Below, one piece after another: positions 6,698-8,429 of a DNA stretch of 8,429 nucleotides (its first letter is position 1; every line of letters starts with the position of its first letter). This DNA comes from an uncultured Eubacterium sp. (GTDB lineage Bacteria; Bacillota_A; Clostridia; Lachnospirales; Lachnospiraceae). The notes below the pieces were generated by a model. That model was given only the letters and a program-made list of their open reading frames with translations, searched no databases and was not told the origin of the DNA. The stretch spans positions 1 through 8,429 of the forward strand of contig CAOKJJ010000197.1 of assembly GCA_948468465.1 (NCBI GenBank), in the 5' to 3' direction. A program made the translations under genes and the position numbers.

Positions 6698-7292
6698 TAT
6701 TATTAATGATTTAATTCCTCTGTATATTGATAATCTTTGTACGGAGGATAGCCGTAAACTGATAGAAGAGCACATGAAACATTGTAATAAATGCAGCCAA
6801 AAGCTGGAAGATATGAAAAATCCGTTAGAATATCCTCAAATACCGGAACATTGGGAAAGTAAAGAACCGTTTAAGAAAATCAAAAAGAAAGTCCGCATAC
6901 AGCTGATAATCGCAGTTATTATGACTGGCTGTATCATAGGTTCATTTATGTTTGCGGTGCAGGAGGTGGGATGGCTGCATAATTATTTTCATCCTGGAAG
7001 TGAAGCTACGATTGAAAATGAAATGGATCAAACAGAGTGGTCACAGGTAAAAGTATCCTATAGCGATTATTTGAATTTTTCTTCCATCTTTTATAAAAAA
7101 GAGATGATAAATGACGCCAATAGCAGCGGCTGTGTTGCTGTTCGTATATTAGATGAGAACAGGAATATCATTTTAGATGAAATAACAGTTGATGCGGGTG
7201 AATCTGTCAGCCTAAAAGGGTTAGAAAATAATATGGATTATATTGTTGAAGTGAAGTGCAAAGAGGGAAGATATTTTTTGAATTTCATATAA
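6681..7292 (+). CDS. Zinc-binding (zf-HC2) transmembrane anti-sigma factor
   Basis: The 203-aa product is the partner expected for the preceding sigma factor: a cytoplasmic anti-sigma domain, one membrane segment and an outside sensor. The N-terminal domain has C5 and the ZAS motif H31-x3-C35-x2-C38 within EEHMKHCNKC, which in this family binds zinc and holds the sigma factor. A hydrophobic helix spans about 73-93, after a lysine-rich stretch (65-71) that places the N-terminus inside. The outer part (about 95-203) has alternating polar and hydrophobic residues suggesting a small beta-sandwich, and shows no recognisable enzyme motif. The ATG at 6681 lies inside the 3' end of the sigma gene with AAAGGA at 6663-6668, implying translational coupling. 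The signal sensed is unknown. Confidence 0.88.
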   Translation: MKITCDIINDLIPLYIDNLCTEDSRKLIEEHMKHCNKCSQKLEDMKNPLEYPQIPEHWESKEPFKKIKKKVRIQLIIAVIMTGCIIGSFMFAVQEVGWLHNYFHPGSEATIENEMDQTEWSQVKVSYSDYLNFSSIFYKKEMINDANSSGCVAVRILDENRNIILDEITVDAGESVSLKGLENNMDYIVEVKCKEGRYFLNFI

Positions 7293-7294
7293 TT

Positions 7295-7320
7295 TGTAAA
7301 ATTTATTTTCATAAATCGTA
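7295..7320 (+). promoter_or_regulatory. ECF-sigma-like promoter downstream of the anti-sigma gene
   Basis: TGTAAA (7295-7300) is followed after exactly 16 bp by CGTA (7317-7320), matching in layout the B. subtilis sigma-W type (TGAAAC, 16 bp, CGTA). It begins three bases after the anti-sigma stop. The adjacent sigma factor may recognise it, but its true consensus is unknown and the -35 match is partial. Confidence 0.35.
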
Positions 7321-7333
7321 GAAATTTTATAAT
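7306..7333 (+). promoter_or_regulatory. Sigma-A-like promoter before the structured RNA
   Basis: A perfect TATAAT (7328-7333) lies 16 bp after TTTTCA (7306-7311), a 4-of-6 match to TTGACA. The predicted start is near 7340. It overlaps the ECF-like promoter, so the same RNA could be made by two sigma factors. The region is AT-rich, so chance matches are possible. Confidence 0.45.
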
Positions 7334-7339
7334 AAGGTA

Positions 7340-7455
7340 AAGAAACAAGACAAAGACAAGGTATCACAGGACTGTTCTATGCGGACAGACATAGCCAGTA
7401 TTTCTGATACATAAAAGGACTTGTAAGGTTGTAAACCATACAAGTCCTTTTGTCT
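7340..7455 (+). ncRNA. Candidate small structured RNA
   Basis: Between the promoters at 7295-7333 and the terminator at 7413-7451 lies a transcript of about 110 nt with a nested stem-loop. GTATCA (7361-7366) pairs with TGATAC (7405-7410), ACTG (7371-7374) with CAGT (7396-7399), and CTATG (7377-7381) with CATAG (7390-7394), around an 8-nt apical loop. A purine-rich single-stranded 5' part (about 7336-7360) precedes it. It also holds an 11-codon ORF, M-R-T-D-I-A-S-I-S-D-T (7379-7414 with stop), with AGGA eight bases before its ATG, so a tiny peptide is an alternative. No known RNA family is recognised. Confidence 0.4.
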
Positions 7456-7456
7456 G
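7413..7456. terminator. Strong terminator hairpin downstream of the sigma/anti-sigma pair
   Basis: AAAAGGACTTGTA (7413-7425) pairs perfectly with TACAAGTCCTTTT (7439-7451), a 13-bp stem with a 13-nt loop. The plus strand continues TGTCTGTTCT, giving a T-rich tail. On the minus strand the hairpin ends in TTTTATG, so it may also stop transcription from the small-protein operon. It would end both the sigma/anti-sigma operon and the candidate small RNA. Confidence 0.75.
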
Positions 7457-7476
7457 TTCTATCTGTTTGTCTGTTT

Positions 7477-7658
7477 CTATTTTACATTCATCCTTTGCAT
7501 TCCGCATTCCGTAAGAAACCTGCGTAATGGATCATTTTTTATGCTTTTTTTAAGTAAGGGCATGAATTTCCTGCGCCAATAGAAAAGGCTCTGCCTGTCC
7601 ATGTTCTCATAATCCTGAAGCTGGACTTTAATGTTAATTTTTGTAACAGTTCTTCCAC
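7477..7658 (-). pseudogene. Small gene apparently broken by a single-base frameshift
   Basis: A GTG at 7658 with a well-placed AAAAAGG (7669-7663) opens V-E-E-L-L-Q-K-L-T-L-K. After that the frame degenerates and stops near 7539. In the neighbouring frame a protein-like sequence runs on from V-Q-L-Q-D-Y-E-N-M to the stop at 7477, with Y-W-R-R-K-F-M-P-L-L-K-K and N-D-P-L-R-R-F-L. One extra A in the AAAG at about 7626-7629 would join the two into one product of about 60 aa. The likely explanation is a one-base deletion, in the strain or in the assembly. Alternatively a 41-aa protein starts at the ATG at 7602. It lies 43 bp after the second small paralogue, probably in the same transcript. No family is recognised. 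Confidence 0.45.
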
Positions 7659-7701
7659 GTTACCTTTTTAAAGTCATGTTTAAAAGTTTTTTATTATGCA
7701 T

Positions 7702-7893
7702 CTATTCTTTCATTAAATCAATATCAATTAAATTCACGCCTATGACATTTAACAATGCTTTTAAAGAAAGATATTCTTTTTTTAAGATAGCGTATGTTTC
7801 GGTTGCGTTTTCTTTTTTCGCCGCAATCATAAAATCTTGTATTTTCTTAAACTGCTCAATAGTATCTTTTGCAATTTCCGCATTGTCCGGCAT
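7702..7893 (-). CDS. Small helical protein of unknown function, paralogue 2
   Basis: This 63-aa product is not recognised. It is charged, has no membrane segment or signal peptide, and is predicted from its residue pattern to be mostly alpha-helical, with heptad-like spacing in I-E-Q-F-K-K-I-Q-D-F-M. It is a paralogue of the 61-aa product encoded just upstream: about 20 identical positions, strongest at the C-terminus (LK-xx-L-xxx-G-x-N-L-xx-x-D-xx-K-E, with its own ending GVNLIDIDLMKE). A strong leader, GCAGGTGATGAT, precedes the ATG and nearly matches the other copy's leader. A 12-bp palindrome lies just upstream (7909-7920). The gap to the previous gene is 49 bp, so the pair is likely one operon. 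The conserved tail may be a binding motif, which is inference. Confidence 0.75.
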   Translation of the reverse strand: MPDNAEIAKDTIEQFKKIQDFMIAAKKENATETYAILKKEYLSLKALLNVIGVNLIDIDLMKE

Positions 7894-7908
7894 ATCATCA
7901 CCTGCTTT

Positions 7909-7920
7909 CCTTGATCAAGG
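7909..7920. repeat. Perfect 12-bp palindrome in the paralogue 2 leader
   Basis: CCTTGATCAAGG is fully self-complementary and overlaps the upstream edge of the ribosome-binding region of the 63-aa gene. Its core TGATCA also occurs in the leader of the 61-aa gene (8129-8134). It could be an RNA hairpin or a regulator site. At this length chance is not excluded. Confidence 0.4.
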
Positions 7921-7942
7921 ACTGGTTGTTATGATCTGTTTT

Positions 7943-8128
7943 TTATTCTTTCACGATGTCTAATTCCGTAAGATTGATACCAGATGAAGTAAGTATTACT
8001 TTTAATTCAATATATCTGCCTTTCATCTCCTTGTATGCAGCTGATTCTTTATCCTGTGTTAAAATCATATACTTTTGTAATCTTGCAAATTCTTCAACGT
8101 TTTTTTGTATTATTTCTTTGTCTGACAT
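7943..8128 (-). CDS. Small helical protein of unknown function, paralogue 1
   Basis: This 61-aa product heads the minus-strand small-gene cluster. It is unrecognised, soluble-looking and rich in charged residues, with a probable N-terminal helix (I-I-Q-K-N-V-E-E-F-A-R-L-Q-K-Y-M) and a second helix through Y-I-E-L-K-V-I-L. It ends in GINLTELDIVKE, the same pattern as the tail of the 63-aa product downstream. The ATG at 8128 has GCAGGTGATCAC immediately before it, close to the leader of the second copy, which shows that gene and leader were duplicated together. It has its own strong promoter at 8173-8201. Similar short tandem paralogues can be regulators, toxin-antitoxin partners or phage-derived proteins, but nothing here decides between these. 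Confidence 0.78.
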   Translation of the reverse strand: MSDKEIIQKNVEEFARLQKYMILTQDKESAAYKEMKGRYIELKVILTSSGINLTELDIVKE

Positions 8129-8172
8129 GTGATCACCTGCTTCCTATAATTTTTACTGTCGATTACAGGTAA

Positions 8173-8201
8173 ATCATAACAGATAATGCAGAAGGTGTAA
8201 A
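8173..8201 (-). promoter_or_regulatory. Sigma-A promoter of the small-protein operon
   Basis: On the minus strand TTTACA (-35, 8201-8196) is followed after 17 bp by TATGAT (-10, 8178-8173), with TGT before the -10 (8181-8179) as an extended element. The predicted start near 8166 leaves a leader of about 38 nt before the ATG at 8128. This is one of the best promoter matches in the window. Confidence 0.7.
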
Positions 8202-8223
8202 GACTTATTGTCAGGGTCTGCAA

Positions 8224-8260
8224 ACTGTGATCCATGTCATTTACTTAAACTTTTCACAGT
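8224..8260. repeat. 7-bp inverted repeat beside the large hairpin
   Basis: ACTGTGA (8224-8230) and TCACAGT (8254-8260) face each other across 23 bp. The pair lies between the small-protein promoter and the 24-bp palindrome. It may be part of the same element or a regulator site upstream of the operon. Confidence 0.4.
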
Positions 8261-8262
8261 CA

Positions 8263-8321
8263 GACTCTGCGCCTGGCGGGATGGTTCCGGCCACCAAAAC
8301 CATCCTGCCAGGCGCAGAGTC
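8263..8321 (+). repeat. 24-bp GC-rich palindromic element
   Basis: The left arm (8263-8286, beginning GACTCTGCGCC) pairs with the right arm (8298-8321, ending GGCGCAGAGTC) along 24 positions, with a single non-Watson-Crick pair, G8278 with T8306, around an 11-nt loop. In plus-strand RNA that pair is a G-U wobble; in minus-strand RNA it would be an A-C mismatch. So if the hairpin works as RNA, plus is the likelier strand. It is much GC-richer than the DNA around it and has no T-tract after it. Candidates are a dispersed palindromic repeat, a remnant of paired insertion-sequence ends, or a structured RNA. Confidence 0.8.
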
Positions 8322-8363
8322 GTCCGGGAATCCATTAAGTTAACTGACAGTGACGGAGAATAG

Positions 8364-8376
8364 TAGCAGGCTGCTA
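8364..8376. repeat. Short inverted repeat near the right edge
   Basis: TAGCAG (8364-8369) and CTGCTA (8371-8376) form a near-perfect palindrome around one G. It precedes the possible right-edge start codon by about 18 bases. No function is evident. Confidence 0.3.
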
Positions 8377-8394
8377 AAATATACAAGGAAAATT

Positions 8395-8429
8395 ATGGTT
8401 CATCTAGCATTTTCGTGTCATAATGTGTT
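8395..8429 (+). CDS. Possible 5' end of a gene running off the right edge
   Basis: An ATG at 8395 follows AAGGAA (8385-8390) at plausible spacing and opens M-V-H-L-A-F-S-C-H-N-V to the end of the window without a stop. Eleven codons are too few to tell coding from chance, and no clear promoter was found before it. The reading is tentative and no product can be suggested. Confidence 0.25.
   Translation, partial: MVHLAFSCHNV

Noticed and set aside
7631..7963. Plus-strand 110-codon frame rich in phenylalanine and serine
   Set aside because: It is the antisense of the two small paralogous genes, which have conserved sequence, leaders and a promoter. Its membrane-like composition comes from reading AT-rich helical genes backwards.
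7301..8429. CRISPR array or tRNA gene in the right-hand intergenic DNA
   Set aside because: No regularly spaced direct repeats and no cloverleaf or T-loop GTTCGA-like signature was found.

Overview
The window reads as chromosomal DNA of an anaerobic, spore-forming Firmicute, most likely a Lachnospiraceae-type Clostridium. The support is the Clostridia-style glgC-glgD pair, spoVG, a Gram-positive murC, AGGTG/AGGAGG-type ribosome binding sites, TTGnnn/TATAAT promoters and moderate-to-low GC. The genus cannot be fixed from the sequence alone.

Positions 1-1971. The first bases hold the start of a gene read leftward (start codon near 15) with its own extended -10 promoter. Between it and murC lies a head-to-tail cluster of DnaA-box 9-mers (116-285: four perfect and two one-mismatch copies, plus a fifth perfect copy inside murC). 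murC (286-1665, minus) has a good sigma-A promoter, and its roughly 85-nt leader holds a long inverted repeat and a perfect 16-bp palindrome.

Positions 1972-4860, plus strand. glgC and glgD overlap by 4 bp and encode the two subunits of an ADP-glucose pyrophosphorylase-type complex for glycogen synthesis. A strong stem-loop without a T-tract separates them from spoVG, which ends at a convergent bidirectional terminator.

Positions 4860-7292. A minus-strand membrane-anchored M23 (LytM-type) metallopeptidase faces a plus-strand ECF sigma factor and its overlapping zinc-binding, single-pass anti-sigma factor. The peptidase promoter overlaps the sigma-factor leader. Cell-envelope signalling is the natural reading, but the target genes are unknown.

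Positions 7293-8429, accessory-looking. Downstream of the anti-sigma gene are an ECF-like and a sigma-A-like promoter, a nested stem-loop and a strong terminator, which together look like a small structured RNA gene of about 110 nt. On the minus strand, one good promoter (8173-8201) drives two tandem paralogous small helical proteins of 61 and 63 aa with nearly identical leaders. After them comes a third small gene that appears broken by a single-base frameshift. The window ends with a 24-bp GC-rich hairpin and a possible start of another gene.

The points most worth follow-up are the DnaA-box cluster, the structured RNA locus, the tandem small-protein operon and the GC-rich palindrome.
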